DNA from: Molossus alvarezi | Lineage: Eukaryota; Chordata; Mammalia; Chiroptera; Molossidae | Length of the DNA stretch: 64,000 nucleotides | Assembly (NCBI GenBank): GCA_037176705.1 | Contig: CM073885.1 | Span: 215,462,290 to 215,526,289 of the forward strand | Direction of reading: 5' to 3' | Part shown: positions 1-11,550 of the stretch, in pieces | How positions within the stretch are numbered: position 1 is the stretch's first letter | Layout: each line of letters starts with the position of its first letter | Program-made: the position numbers and the translations under genes | The notes under the pieces: model-generated | What the model saw: the letters and a program-made list of their open reading frames with translations, nothing else | Databases searched by the model: none | What the model was told of the DNA's origin: nothing

Positions 1-322
1 GGGGGAATGCGGAGCTGGATCTCTGTTCTTACTTTACCAGCAAGGTAGAGCTGGAAATCGTCTTGGTAGTGGCAGACCTTGGAGAAGGTCTGGGCAATGT
101 TTTCGCTCTCAAAGCTGGGTCAGTGGGTGTCTGCCCTTCAGAAATGTTTATTTCCTTTCGACATGGCAAGATTTAAGATGGCAGAGGGGAGGAGGCATGG
201 AGAGGAAGAGCTCATCAAAGGAATGAGTCTAGAGCACAAGTATAGCCTCCTAAGAAGAATATCATCACAAGAAAATGCCTCTGCTCACTAATAATCACCA
301 GTTCAATTAGATTTTCTCATTT
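1..322. other. Unassigned sequence
   Basis: I recognise no repeat or gene here. A 70-codon open frame at 79-291 has no recognisable motif and no splice context, so I treat it as chance. Confidence 0.4.
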
Positions 323-335
323 CAGATAGTATTTA

Positions 336-597
336 TTTATTTATAATTTTTTCTCCTCCCTTGAGGACTTTTTTTAAAAATTTGTCTTCAGATAGAGTGG
401 GAGGGAGAGAGAGGGGAAGAGAGAGAGAGAGAAACATTGATGTGAGAGACACACATCGACTGGTTGCCACCCACACGACCCCAACTGGGGCTGGGGACAA
501 ACTGCAACCGAGGTATGTGCCCTTAGCAGGAACCAAACCTGGGACTCTCTGGTCCATGGGCCAATGCTCTAACTGCTGAGCCAAACTGGCCAGGGCT
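336..597 (-). mobile_element. VES-type SINE
   Basis: On the minus strand this reads as a tRNA-derived head (A-box-like 'tggctcagcagtt'), a CT-rich body and an A-rich tail. The ends are fixed by a 13-bp target duplication 'cagatagtattta' at 323-335 and 598-610, which supports L1-style retroposition. Open frames on both strands here are SINE artefacts. Confidence 0.9.
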
Positions 598-764
598 CAG
601 ATAGTATTTAGAGCAGACACTTTTTTTTGCAAGCAAACCATAAATTATTCACATATGGCAAGTGATTACCTGTAAACATTTCTTCTATTCTTCATTATTG
701 CCACACTTCTTCTCAAGTTGTATTTTCCCAAATAAATATTACCTGTCCTTTGCCACCTTTCTGT

Positions 765-925
765 GATGCAATATCATATAATAGCAAAAGTACAGACTTG
801 GTTGGCAGCTGTGCTAGGTTTGATCCTGGCTCTGCCACTAACCTGCTGTGTGGTGTTGGGCAATCTTTTTGATTCTCAGTTTCCCACCTTTAAAATAATA
901 CAAAGTTGTAGTGACAATCAAAGTA
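765..925 (+). repeat. MIR SINE fragment
   Basis: The central part 'ctggctctgccactaacctg', followed by 'ctcagtttcccacctttaaaa', matches the conserved MIR core region. The copy is old and has no visible target duplication. Confidence 0.7.
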
Positions 926-1074
926 GGCGACATGAGTAGAAAAAAAATAATAGCTAACTTTTATTGAATGCTTAAAATAAATTTTACAAAATAAAACACT
1001 GCTCCAAGTGAATAAAATACACACATTTACTAACTCCTCAAAACAATTATGATAACCTAGATTCTAGATAGCTC

Positions 1075-1660
1075 TTGTGGCTTTCACCCCTGGTGATTAT
1101 GTTACATTATGTGGCCAAAAGTTGAAGATGTAATTAAGGTGACTAATCAGTTGACCTTAAACGAGGTAGATTATCCAGGTGGGCCTAGATATTATAATCA
1201 TACAATCACATGAGCTCCTTAAAAGCAGACAGTTTGTTCTGGCTATTAGCAAAAGAGGAGGTTGGAGAGATTTGAAGCATGAGAAAGACTCAGTGCAGTT
1301 GCTGCTTTGAAGATGGAGGGAGTCACACAAGAAAGAGCCTGAGCAAGCTCTAGGAGCAGAGGGCCAGCCCCGGATCAAAACCAACAAGGGAACAAGGACC
1401 TCAGGCCTAAAGCTGCAAGAAACTGCATTCTGCCAACAACCTGAACGACAACAACCTGAATGAGTTTGGAAGGGAATTCTTCCCAGAGCCTCCAGTTACG
1501 GTCCAGCTAGCTGGCATCTTGGCTTTAGCCTTGTGAGTCCTTAAGAAGAGAATCCACTTGAGCCCATCCAGACTTCTAACCCACAGAACTGTGAGAGAAT
1601 AAAAGGGTGTTGCTTTAAGATGTTAAGTTGTGAGAGCAGTGGAGAACTAATATAAACCAC
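1075..1660 (+). mobile_element. MLT1-like MaLR LTR, old and diverged
   Basis: The segment carries phrases typical of MLT1 LTRs in the right order: 'tgaagatgtaattaaggtga', 'gggcctagat', 'tttgaagatggaggg', 'cacagaactgtgagagaataaa' and 'ggagaactaatata'. The order gives the plus orientation. No internal retroviral genes are present, so this is a solo LTR relic. Subfamily not assigned. Confidence 0.6.
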
Positions 1661-1661
1661 A

Positions 1662-1835
1662 TATAGTAGCTACCTTTAGTATTATGCCCACTTTGCAAAT
1701 GAGGAAACTGGAGCACAGGGGAGTAAAGTCACTTGCCTGAAGTCTCACAACTATTACATATCAGAAGTGGGGTTTAAATTCAGGTAGTCTCTCCCCAGAG
1801 CCCATGCTCTAACAGAGGGACACAGTCCCTGAGAC
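1662..1835 (-). repeat. MIR SINE fragment
   Basis: The run 'tttgcaaatgaggaaactgg', then 'cttgcctgaagtctcaca', is the reverse-complement MIR core and 3' part. It starts right after the MaLR relic. Confidence 0.65.
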
Positions 1836-2380
1836 AATTGCAGGTACTCATTGCATATTTGTTTCCCTTTCCTTTTCTGTTTAGTGCAGCCCAGAGGGCA
1901 CCTAGCTAGCACATTGCTTGATTTTGATATAACAAACCTGAATAAACCAGAGATTTTATGTTTTTAATAATCTCTTTACTATAAAAAAATACTCAACTGA
2001 GTTTGAGAAGCACTGAGCTGCCTGCCATATTCAAACAAATTTAATGCTTTTTCTTCCATTTTCTTCCCTAAACTCACTGTGAGTTTGCTGTACCAGCTAA
2101 AATTCTGGAATGAAAATCAGGATATCTGGAGTCATCTATTCATCACCATCTATCCAACCATCCATCTTCTATTCAGTCAAACAAGCATTCATAGAATGCT
2201 CCTCAATGCCTGGAGTCTCTAATACAATGTGACTTGGTGAATTATTAGGCATGTTCCTAGTTCTGTTTTCCTTGCATATGAAATTAGGTGATTTGACAAA
2301 ACTTTCTCTAAGGTCTCTGCCACCAATCTAAGGCTTTACAGTCCTTGTATGTGCTGACCTGGGGATTTAACAAGATAGGG
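1836..2380. other. Unassigned AT-rich sequence
   Basis: I see no gene and no confidently named repeat. A short CATC-rich patch near 2142-2175 (variants of 'catccatc') is the only simple-sequence signal. Confidence 0.4.
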
Positions 2381-2535
2381 CAGTGTTTCTCAAAATCCAG
2401 CCTGAGTACTGCCTGCATCAGAATCTCCTGGGTGCCTAATAAAAAAGCAGATCTGATTTTAAAAAGCTCTCCAGGTTATTCTAATGCACACCAAAGTCTG
2501 AAATGTACAGCTAGAGAGAGGCAATGTAAATGATA
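2381..2535 (+). mobile_element. MER5A-like hAT-Charlie MITE
   Basis: The opening 'cagtgtttctcaaaatccag' and the following 'gcatcagaatctcctgggtg' match the 5' terminal inverted repeat and adjoining part of MER5A. The 3' end is eroded. It is non-autonomous and has no coding capacity. Confidence 0.65.
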
Positions 2536-2849
2536 ACATAGGGCTTGTGTCCTAAAAGTCTCTCTCCTATTAAAAGACAAGCCTTATAGGTTTGGAAAGA
2601 ACAACAGGGCCACACCTGTCTGTTATCAGTCTCCTGGCCATGCCCATCCTCCCCCATCCCCGAACCCCACTCCAGCCAAGGCTGGGGAGGTCAGCTGTAA
2701 CGGTGATGATGGAGTATTTCTGGCCTAGCCCCTGTGCCTACAAAATCACCGTTCCCCTTCTGGGGTTTACCTGTGCCTGCCCCATTCCATAACAGAGGTT
2801 GACAGGAGGGAGTGCCTCCTCCCAGGCTTCAGGAGCCCTGTCCCTTCCG
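2536..2849. other. Unique flank upstream of the CpG island
   Basis: No repeat is recognised. GC content rises steadily towards 2850. A short open frame at 2592-2792 has no recognisable product. Confidence 0.4.
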
Positions 2850-3560
2850 AAAGGGAGGGTGGGGCTGGCGCTGGCCGGTGGGGGAGGCCCTCTGGGCTGC
2901 TGGCGCCTTGCGGCTGTAACTCGCCCGGGTCAGGCAGCAGCCGGAACATTGCCTTTTCCACCTCCATTAGCACGGAGGAGGGGAAACTAGGGAAGTGGGT
3001 CAGCACCGCGGGCCCGCAGGGGCAGATCCTCCCCCGCCGTCGCCTCCCGTTCTCCCGCCGAGCGTAAGGCCTCCGCTGCAGCCGAGCGGTGTCGCTGCGG
3101 TGTCCGCGCCCCGGGCTGGGCCGACCGGTGCCTGCGCCACTGCGTTGCCGACCGGCTGCCCTTGCCCGCACGCGGCCGTCCGCCCTGCGGCGCTGTTGGC
3201 CCTCCCGCCACCCCCTCGGCGGGGCCCTCCCTTACTATGGTAATAGTGACATTCAGCGGGAAAGGCTAGCGCGGACCGCGGAGCCGGGATCCCGCCGTGC
3301 GGGAGGCTAGGTCGGCAGGCGGGACTGCGCGCCCCGGGCTGCGGCGGACGGGCAGCAAGCGCGCTCGCCCCGCCGCCCCGTCCCCGGCCCTGCGGGGCAG
3401 CCCCCAGCCTCGGCCCGCGCTGGCCCGTGACCTGCGGGCAAGACCTCGCCGCTCGGGCTGCTACGCCGGGAAAGGACGGATCCAGCGCCTCCGGAGGGAC
3501 CCTGCCTCACTGCTCGTATATGGCAAAGTTTCTCGCCGAGCTCCTGGGCTGCACATTGCC
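2850..3560 (+). promoter_or_regulatory. CpG island, probable promoter and 5' UTR
   Basis: From about 2850 to 3560 the sequence is very GC-rich and keeps many CpG dinucleotides (clusters such as 'cgcgggcccg' and 'gcgcgctcgccccgccgccc'), in contrast to the CpG-poor sequence around it. There is no obvious TATA box, as is usual for CpG-island promoters. GC-box-like 'ggcggg' motifs occur, for example near 3317. The island ends at the ATG and splice donor of the candidate exon at 3520-3588, which sets the likely transcription direction as plus. Divergent transcription is possible. I cannot place the start site from sequence alone. Confidence 0.75.
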
Positions 3561-3588
3561 GAGCAAGGGCGCCTCTCCCATGTTTGAG
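3520..3588 (+). CDS. Candidate first coding exon (partial; gene not identified)
   Basis: An ATG at 3520 in the context 'cgtatATGg' opens 23 codons beginning MAKFLAELLGCTLP and ending GASPMFE. They stop exactly at a strong 5' splice site (gag|gtaggt) at 3589. The exon lies at the 3' edge of a CpG island, where first coding exons of vertebrate genes are often found. The peptide starts with a short hydrophobic, possibly helical stretch and has one Cys. There is no clear signal-peptide cleavage site. The frame stays open upstream to an ATG at 3427, which would add 31 residues. I prefer 3520 because the upstream residues are Gly/Ala/Arg-rich, as expected of translated CpG-island UTR, but this is inference. 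The peptide reads like a real conserved N-terminus, yet I cannot name the gene. No second exon was found in the remaining 60 kb, so the window would be mostly intron 1. Confidence 0.5.
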
Positions 3589-3594
3589 GTAGGT
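3589..3594 (+). other. Candidate 5' splice donor
   Basis: The junction 'tttgag|gtaggt' fits the vertebrate donor consensus (G at -1, GTRRGT) closely. It ends the candidate exon in phase 0. Confidence 0.55.
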
Positions 3595-6392
3595 GGTAGA
3601 GGGTGTGTCCCCGCAGCGATGGCTGTCTGCGGTGGCGACGACCCCTGGCCGGGGCCCTGGGGTCCCCAGGAGTTGACAGGTGTGCATGACTTGTTTGGTT
3701 TCCATCTGGATGTCTGGGTGGGGCAGGGAGAGGATGGCGAGGAGGAGACCTAAAGCCTGAAGTCTTGACTCCCTGGACCTCGGTGTATCTTTTTTCCTTC
3801 CCGAGTTGACAGGCAAACCCATTTTCTATCCATCTGGACGAGTTTTTAGAGTTGCTTTTTACCTAAAATGCCAGGAATGCCTGAAAATGAGCAGTATCCT
3901 GCAGTCCCTCTCTGCTGCCTACTTTATTTCTTCCTTTTCCCTTTTAATCTGAAAACATAATTAACAGTTAAATCTTCATGTCAGGTTTCTACCTCCCTGC
4001 CTCTTCCAACTACTGCCCTCTCCCAACCACCAGCACACCCACCAACTCAAAAAGTTAACTCATTTCTTCTTCTGTGAGTGCCACACATTGGGGATGAGAA
4101 GGGTTAACATAGGATTTGCGGAATCAGGTGAACAGATCTCAGTTCTGAAGGAAGGTACATCTAATTGCTCACACCTGCCTGAGATGGCAATGATGCTGCT
4201 GTGAGCATCTCTGCTGGGCAAGAATTGTTTATGAGAAGAAGGCTGGCTTGCTTGTCCTCCTGGGGGGAAGGGTGGCAGCAACTTTTTAAAATAGAAAACC
4301 TACATGGGGCACTCAGTAGAAACAGCTGTACATGGGCACAGTCCCTCCCTTACCTCTGCAGTGACACAGTGTCCTTTGTCTCTATCCACCCGCCCTCCCC
4401 AGCAGGCTGCCTGACCAGAAGGCCTGGACCAGAGGGCCCTGGCTGAGGTCCTGGCCAGGGGGCCAGTGCTGCAGTGTGTGCTTGTGGGCACTCCTCAGCA
4501 GTCCCAGGCCTGACAGCTTTCCCTGCCAGCCTCAGGGCCATTCCAGGAATTGCCTCAGGCTTATTTATCCGCAGTTTCTGGAGAGGCCAGAGAGAGCAGA
4601 ACTTGGACTCTTCTCTCCTGGGTGCAGAAGCTTGTCCAGCAATGCAGCTCTTGAGGACTCAGACTCTTAGTCTCTTCCCTGACCTCTTGTTAGTGTCTTC
4701 TCACCTTTAGCAACTGTCGATGTTCTTACCGGAGGTCCTATGGTCACATTCCTTTGATTTTGGAGTTCAGATTGCCCAAACCATAATCTCTGCTATGTGA
4801 TGAATGGGTTTTTAAGCCCGGAGATCGCCATAGTAGGTGATGAAGAGGAACTGGGAAAATGGAGCAGATTGGGAGAAACTAGACTGAAACGCCTGGGCAC
4901 TTGGTAGCCTGGAATCTAAAAAATAATGAAGAACCTGAAAAAGTAAAGTTTTCCAGGCCTGCATCTAAAATTAGTTATCTCCTTTGGCGGCTAACATCTC
5001 TGTTTGCTCCTCTGTGATGTAAATGTTAGGCAGCATTTGGGGCCATTTAGGACACCCAAGAGACTCCTTTAAAATTGCCTTTCTCTTCAGCTTTCTCTTT
5101 ATTTGTATTTACTTAAATTACTAAAACCCATGCCAAGCGATTTTCGTCGTATGTGCTGCCTTTTGGTTGTATATAAACCAGTTCTATCCTCCAGCTGATA
5201 GACACCCCATCTTGATTTCTTAGAATAATTAACTCTTTATCACTGATGTTTGGAGGGGACCTTAAAAATGAGTCAGAGACACATTTAGACAGTTAAGAAA
5301 ACGAGTGGCTGTTTTGTATTTGAAGAGCTCCAGGGAAAGGGAATGCCCTCAGTCCTTGGTAACTCCATAAGTCTTGCTTCGTGTTATTATTCTACCCTTC
5401 TAGAGGCAGGAACTGCTGTAGCATCTGCCCTCTCCTTTCTACAAATGATTGATTCAGTGTTGTCTGAATCCACTAAAACACTCCACCCACGCATCACTTT
5501 TAATCAGTGTTGCTGGTGGAGTTAAGTGACCGTCTTTTCCTACCTGTGGGGGAAACTCTGTGCCCCAAGAGATGAATAGCTGGGTAAGGAATGCATTTTG
5601 AGGATGCTTTCTTCTCAGGCACTACCTTCAACACACTCCTACTCATGAATGAAGAGGTAGTTTTTGAGTTCTCTGCATCTAGTAGGGAGAGAAATGTGTA
5701 AGAAAGATGTCCTTAAACCTTTTAAAATATTCCTTTCCTAGAAGTGAAAGTGCTAGGACAGGAGAAAATTTTAGGCAACTTTTAATTTCCAGCAAATGCT
5801 TTAATTCTAACTCTGGAGGTTACCTTTAGTTTCAGAGAGGTCAAGAGAAGAGGTGGATGTTTGCATAATGAATGGCCTTTGGTTTCATTTTAGTTAGGAG
5901 GTGGCCAAGAATGTAGTTTCTTCCTTCACAGGCCAGTTGGGTTTTTACAGAGGAACTTCTGCCTGGAAGAGCACTGAACCCCGATAGGACCTCTTGTGTG
6001 TTTGCAGGTGTATGATAAGGGAAGATGGGTGACAGGTTATGGGGAACACAGAGGCAGAAAATTACTGTGGTTGAAAAACAGCTCCATTGTATTCCCTGCG
6101 GGGTCATCTTCAGAGGCTAAGGACGCCTGGTGTGCATTTGAAACACAGAGGAGGTCTTCATGATCATTTTGTTAACCTTTCCTTTCCTTTTTCTTAGTAA
6201 TGTGTTTAAGTTTACAAACCAAGTCTCTGAGAAACAATTTAAAAATTTTAAAGGTGAAAGCAAAGGATAGTAAGTTTACCCAGCCATGGCAGCGCCCGAG
6301 CATTGGGCTAGACTTCTGGAATAATGTTTATGCCACACCAAGACACAGCTCCTGCAGAGAGAGAGCTTGCCATGGATTCTGATGTCTAGAAT
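3595..6392. other. Unique, intron-like sequence
   Basis: I recognise no interspersed repeat with confidence here. Open frames are short and lack family motifs. It is consistent with the 5' part of a long first intron. Confidence 0.4.
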
Positions 6393-6434
6393 GGTAGGCC
6401 ATTCTAAGCACACAGGTTGGTGGTTTCAAACCAA
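6393..6434 (+). repeat. Source or partner copy of a local 35-40 bp duplication
   Basis: The run 'ggtaggccattctaagca', followed by 'ggttggtggtttca', recurs in the same orientation at 7185-7223 with a few differences. See the findings. Confidence 0.7.
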
Positions 6435-6909
6435 GCAGGTTCCTTCTTATGTGTCCTATAAGCTTGGGTGGCTGGCAGTCTGGCCCTGGCATCCATTCCT
6501 TCCCCTTTAAGCTCTGACATATTATGAAACTGCCCCCGCCCTCCAGCCTCAGTGTTGCTTTGCACTGCGCCTTAGTGACAGTCAGCAATGGGGCTGGCTC
6601 CGGGTCAGGAAGTGGCAGGAGGATTACATAGTCAGGGCAATTTCCGTTTACTCCTTCCAGGCCCCTCACCCTTAGTCTACAAACCCACAGTTTTAATCCT
6701 ACCATCCTTCATGGTCTAACCTGGTGGGCACCTTTCAGGAGCCACGCCTATTGGACAGAACACATCCGGCTTTCAGAAAATGGATGTTCTATTTCATACC
6801 ACTGTTCCTAGGTGGGGTCTCTAGGCACATAATGTCTACTCTGCTCATTTCCACATTCTGTTTCCACCAGCACTGCCTAACTGCAACTAAAGCTTTATTT
6901 TAATTTATA

Positions 6910-7290
6910 CATAACACGTAACTATCATTTATTGCCTACTGTAGGCCAGTGATTGTTCTAAGGGCATAATACAGGATGGGGCAAAAGTAGGTTTACAGTT
7001 GTTTGTATGAAAAATAATACAATAAATAATACAAGAATAAACTGTTTTGTGTACTCACAACTTTAAGCAAACCTAATTTTTGCCACACTCTGTGTATATA
7101 ATCTCCGTGATTCTTCCAATAGCTTTAAGATATAGGTGTTAACATCCATGTTTTACAGATGAGAACGTTAAGGTTTAGAGAGAGGTAGGACATTCTAAGC
7201 ATAGGTTGGTGGTTTCAGACCAACCTCAATTTGCTGAAGGTCACTCTAGTAATGTATGCTGGAGTGAGGGTCTCAAAGTCCACCTCTCTT
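6910..7290 (-). repeat. MIR SINE, interrupted by a mariner MITE and a templated insert
   Basis: The flanks 'ttattgcctactgtaggcca' and 'ttttacagatgagaacgtta', then 'tgctgaaggtcac', are reverse-complement MIR. The copy is split at 6972-7094 by a mariner-type element and again near 7187-7224 by a short stretch copied from about 800 bp away. Confidence 0.65.
6972..7094 (+). mobile_element. Mariner-type MITE (about 123 bp)
   Basis: The element starts 'caggatggggcaaaagtagg' and ends with an imperfect inverted copy ('aaacctaatttttgccacac...tgtg'). It is flanked by TA on both sides (6970-6971 and 7095-7096), the target duplication of Tc1/mariner elements. A second copy lies at 33445-33573. It has no transposase. 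The strand is arbitrary. Confidence 0.8.
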
Positions 7291-7559
7291 GCTCAACTGT
7301 GGTTAGTTGGTATTTAGTTTTTTGTTTAGTTATATATTTTTGTTTTTTACTTCAGCTTCAATCCTAGATGTGCTCTTTCCCTTTGGAAGTAGGAAAGGAA
7401 AACCCTGTTCTTGCATTATTTCTTTCCATTCTTTTACCTTCACTATGCTAGACTTGCAATGGCTGACTACCTCACTCCTGGGCATGTTCGGTCAAAGGCT
7501 GATTTCACTCAGAGGAATTGTTAAAGGAATGATGCAAGTTCAATCAGTGGACCCTGTAT

Positions 7560-7740
7560 AGGCATCTTCCATCTGCGGAGCATTTCCTGTACGTTGTCCT
7601 GCTTGGCTCCCCAGTCACACTGAGGTAGGTCGTGTTGTCGTCCCTGTTTTAGAAGTGAGAAAGCTGAGACTCATACACAGATTGTCTAAGGTTCTCACCT
7701 GCGAAGGATCTGATCTGGAAGATAAATCCTGGATCACAGT
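7560..7740 (-). repeat. MIR SINE fragment
   Basis: 'cctgttttagaagtgagaaa', then 'ctgagactcatacaca' and 'tgtctaaggttctcac', reads as diverged reverse-complement MIR. Confidence 0.55.
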
Positions 7741-8460
7741 GTTTTGCCAGCCAACTGCATTGACTTACCAGATCTTTTCCTGGCCTCTGATCTCTGTCTG
7801 ATCCATTCTGTCTTTGGGACAGTTGCCAAAGTCATCTTTCTTATAGCCCAACTCAACACACTGCCCACTTATATACCTCAGATTCTTGGGTGGCTCACTG
7901 TTTCACACACAATCAGCAGGGTATACAGTTCCCCTTAACAGTGTGGTTGCTACCCAGTTTTCTTGTCCAGTCTTTCCTTCCTCCTACTATATTTCTAGTA
8001 TTCCGGCAACTATGCCCATTTCTTGATCATGTGATCTTACCTCCAAGCTGTTCCTCTGCCTGGAATATTCTTCCCCTAATATTCTCCTGTTGATGTCTCC
8101 CCTTTTTTCAAGTTTCAGGTCAAATCTCACCTCCAGATCCACCCCCTTGGATGACATCCAGCCTTCTACCACAGTCCCACTGAATATTGTCTGTGTTTGT
8201 TTCCATGTGAAACTGTGGACAACTTTCTCTTATAATTTCTCTGTGCTTAAGTTTTCTGTCTTCACTAGGAAGAATAGCAGGGCCAAATGCAGGGCAGTTA
8301 ATTCCTGGAAAGAACTTAGAATAGTGCTCAATATATGGTCATTGCTGAGGACCTTTCCTGTGTGTGTCTGACCTCTTCAGCCTCCAGAACTAAGTATTTT
8401 TTCCTTCCACACCACCTAGTATTTTGCACATAGTTTTGCATCAAATAAATGTCTGATAAA
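7741..8460 (+). repeat. L2 LINE 3' region, old
   Basis: The phrases 'ctctgcctggaatattcttc', 'caggtcaaatctcacctcc' and the later tail-like 'gcatcaaataaatgtctgat' are in the order of the 3' end of mammalian L2 elements. No intact coding sequence remains. Confidence 0.55.
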
Positions 8461-8879
8461 ATTGATCTTCCAAACCTGAAGGTTCATGATTTTCTTTGCC
8501 CTTACATTATTTGTTATCTGAAATTCAAATTTAACCTACACTCTGTATTTTGTACTTGTTAAATCTAGCAATCCTATCCTCCCTTCCTCCTCCTCCCTCA
8601 GAAACCAGCTCATAGGGTTCAGTTTCATTCAACTGTGGAAGCCTTGTCCCCAACCTTCCCCTTTCATAGCCCCTACTGTGTCAGAGAGCCTGTCCCAGGC
8701 CACAGGAGCCACCTCTAGGGAACTGTAGCTGAGGAGCTGTCTGTCCCCATTGCCTCACTCGTACAGAAATGCTGAAGTGAGCAAGCTTTCCACCGCAAGT
8801 ATCAGGGCTGTGACCGAGAGAGGAATATTACTGGCATCCTATTTATTCACTCTTCATGTGTTCACCAGTTCACTAGGCA

Positions 8880-9165
8880 CCCCATGGAAGTCTTGCTAAG
8901 AAACAGTCAAACTGTTTTGACTGTGACCCACAGTAGGAAATATACCTTACACTGCAATCCTGAATTCAATGAGCTATTTATATAACACTGGAATAAAGTT
9001 TCAAGAATAAAACTTTTCCTTATGACGGGATGTACTCTGATTTTTGCAATTCTGTTCTTTCCTTTCCATTCCACGTCTTCTTTTCTATTAAGAATTAAAT
9101 GGGGGGAAGACCCACTGAACTGATATCATGACTCGTGACTCGTAATTTGAAAAGCAGTGCTATAT
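8880..9165. repeat. Ancient DNA-transposon-like repeat, family not certain
   Basis: 'tgtgacccacagtaggaaat' and the closing 'actcgtaatttgaaaagcag' resemble the ends of old mammalian non-autonomous hAT-type elements. The match is from memory and weak. Confidence 0.35.
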
Positions 9166-9264
9166 GGGATGGTAAGATTCTATTTTTACAGATCACTTTG
9201 TATTATCTCATTATCCCAGTAGTATACTTACACCTTGTTACACTATATGCTATAGGAGATTTTT

Positions 9265-9505
9265 TTTTTTTATCCTCACCCGAGGACATTTTTGCATTTA
9301 TCTTCAGATAGAGCAGGAAGGAGAGAGGAAGAGAGAGAGAAACATCTATGAGAAAGAGACACATTGACTGGTTACCACCGACACAACCCCAACCAGGGCC
9401 GGGGATGAACTGCAACTGAGGTATGTGCTTTTAGTGGGAACTGATCCTGAGACTCCCTGGTCCACAGTCTGATGCTCTAACTGCTGAGCAAAACCGACTA
9501 GGGCT
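9265..9505 (-). mobile_element. VES-type SINE
   Basis: On the minus strand it has a tRNA-like head, a CT-rich body and the tail motif 'cgggtgaggat'. The target duplication 'ctataggagattttt' at 9250-9264 and 9506-9520 fixes both ends. Confidence 0.9.
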
Positions 9506-9520
9506 CTATAGGAGATTTTT

Positions 9521-11194
9521 GTGGTCTATCTTGGGAAGCCAGTTACCACACATAACATTATTTTTTGGTAGAAAATATTTTCAGGGTTTCAAACAACTAA
9601 CTTACCAAATAACTTTTGATAAATATCCTGCCTAAAATTGGGTAAAAGTTTTGACATGTTACCTGAGTATATTTTATGACATGGTTTTTAATTTTGAACA
9701 CTGAACTCAAATATCAATTTATTTGTCTTCTTGCATCCATTAACAACAAATATGCCCCAGTGTTTGGATTAACTCCCAGGCTACATTTTGTGAATCTTAC
9801 CAGTTTTATATTTTAATTGGCCTGTCCCTTCTCTTGTGAAGGAAGTTATACTTTCACGCAGTTTTTTCCCCTCTACTTTGCCTGGTAAAGATCTTGATTT
9901 TGTCCATTATGATGAACTCCTTTGTCTGTTTAAATGCATCTTACACACTCTCGTCCACTTGGTCATTCTGATCGGCTTCAAGCATCTGAAGAATGAACCA
10001 TGTGATCAGTCTGTTTTGAAAGCAAATAACTTGCTTTTGTATGTGGCTTTAACTTTGGTGATTATATGTTGGTGGATGATCATAAGAGAGAAGATGACTT
10101 TGAGGATAATAGCTCCTGTTGCCACAGCTGGGCCATTTGAATTTTAAGCTAATGGATGCTGAGTTTGTCTTGTGAATTCACAGTTAAGTTTGTCTGATGG
10201 CCAATTGAATTGCTGTACCACATCCAAGCCATTGTGTACACTGGGCAACTCTACTTACCTTTTGTGTTAGCTGCTTTTAAACTCTGCATGTGGTCCTAAA
10301 TGCATGCATCTCATTGATAGGAATATTTGGTCCCATTATGATTACATCTGTCTAATGGCTTCTTGCTGAGAAACCGTTACATTATTTTTTTCTTCTTGTA
10401 TTTTGATAAGGAAAGGCTGGTGTTTCATATCTGTCAAATGGCCAGTGCGACAGCATGTCACAGGGAGCAGGAATAAGAGCTTAACGCTTTGATTTGTTTC
10501 CTTTTGCTTAGTTCTTTTCAATTTGTAGGTGTTCTTGTATATTATGAATTTCTTTGCTTTGCAAATCTTTGATGAAATACAATAGATCCAGTAGTGATGT
10601 TTATATTAGGAAAGTGCTACTTACTTAGAATTACCTATTGATGTGGCCCATAAATATATTGACAACTTTTATTTATCTGAATTCTGTGATGAGTAAGGAC
10701 TGTGCTTTCTACTTTAAATTTATTCTAGGCCTATTTATCCAAATACCTGTAAGATATTAATAATATTCCATGTCCCTTTCAAACCTCTGTGTTTTCAAAC
10801 CACAGTGGAGGACTTATCACCCTCCCTGCAACCAGCTGAAACCCGTGTCTCCTTTTCAACTCTATCATCAGCCAGAGCACCACGGTCATCTCACCCAGGG
10901 TACCGGGGTGCCATCTCTGCTTTCCTTCTTTTTTCTTTCATGGAGAGCCTGCCAGTGACTCCTGCAGATTCTTTCTTGGGTTTGTATCTTTCTTTTTTAT
11001 CCCTACTAGTCTTCATCCGCTGACATTTACTGAGTGTGTACTATGCCCACACAGTAGGAGCAGTAGGGTCTGTAGGGGATTTCACAATATGCCTCTAATT
11101 GGCTGGCTTCCCTGAAGTCTCCCTCCTTGCCACTGTTCCCGAATTTGCCGCTGGAAGAGCACAGCGCCTTTTTATTGCTACTTACCTATATAAT
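9521..11194. other. Unique AT-rich, intron-like sequence
   Basis: No repeat or exon is recognised with confidence. The open frame at 9836-10147 has no initiation or splice context and no recognisable domain, so I leave it uncalled. Confidence 0.4.
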
Positions 11195-11550
11195 AGTCTC
11201 ACTGACTTTCTATTTCCAAAGGCTCAAGTCTCTAAATTCTGCCTAGGTTATTTCTAAGGTACCCTCTTAAGCATCTCACTCTACCTAGCTTACTTCACTT
11301 TCTGCCATAGATTTTCTTCCATTGATCCTCACAAGTCAAATACAAATTCTACCCCTGTGCCTTTGTTTATACTACTTGTCTGTCTTGTAATATGATGACC
11401 TATCCTCATTCTCTTCATTCTTCCTAACTCCCTAACCTTTAGGGCTACAGTAAAGACCCAGCCTTTTATGAAACCTCCCCTAAAGCCACAGCAAATAGGC
11501 CAAGAGTACACAGGCTGAAAAAGCAGGTACTTGGCTTCCCATCTGGGCTC
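11195..11550 (+). repeat. L2 LINE-like fragment, old
   Basis: Pyrimidine-rich L2-like 3' sequence ending in 'agacccagccttttatgaaacc' precedes a MIR. Divergence is high, so the assignment is tentative. Confidence 0.4.

Noticed and set aside
1075..1660. Possible retroviral genes near the MaLR LTRs
   Set aside because: Only solo LTR relics are seen here and at 44100-44562 and 62960-63440. No internal coding sequence is present.
3427..3519. Upstream in-frame ATG as the true start of the candidate exon
   Set aside because: Possible, but the added residues look like translated UTR. Kept as an alternative only.
2767..3822. Long GC-rich open frames on the minus strand (2767-3171, 3307-3822) across the CpG island
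   Set aside because: High GC removes stop codons, and the peptides are Arg/Gly/Pro/Ala-rich with no motif. They are artefacts of composition.
9836..10147. A 103-codon plus-strand frame with hydrophobic stretches
   Set aside because: No recognised domain, no CpG or promoter context and no splice sites. It is consistent with chance in AT-rich DNA.
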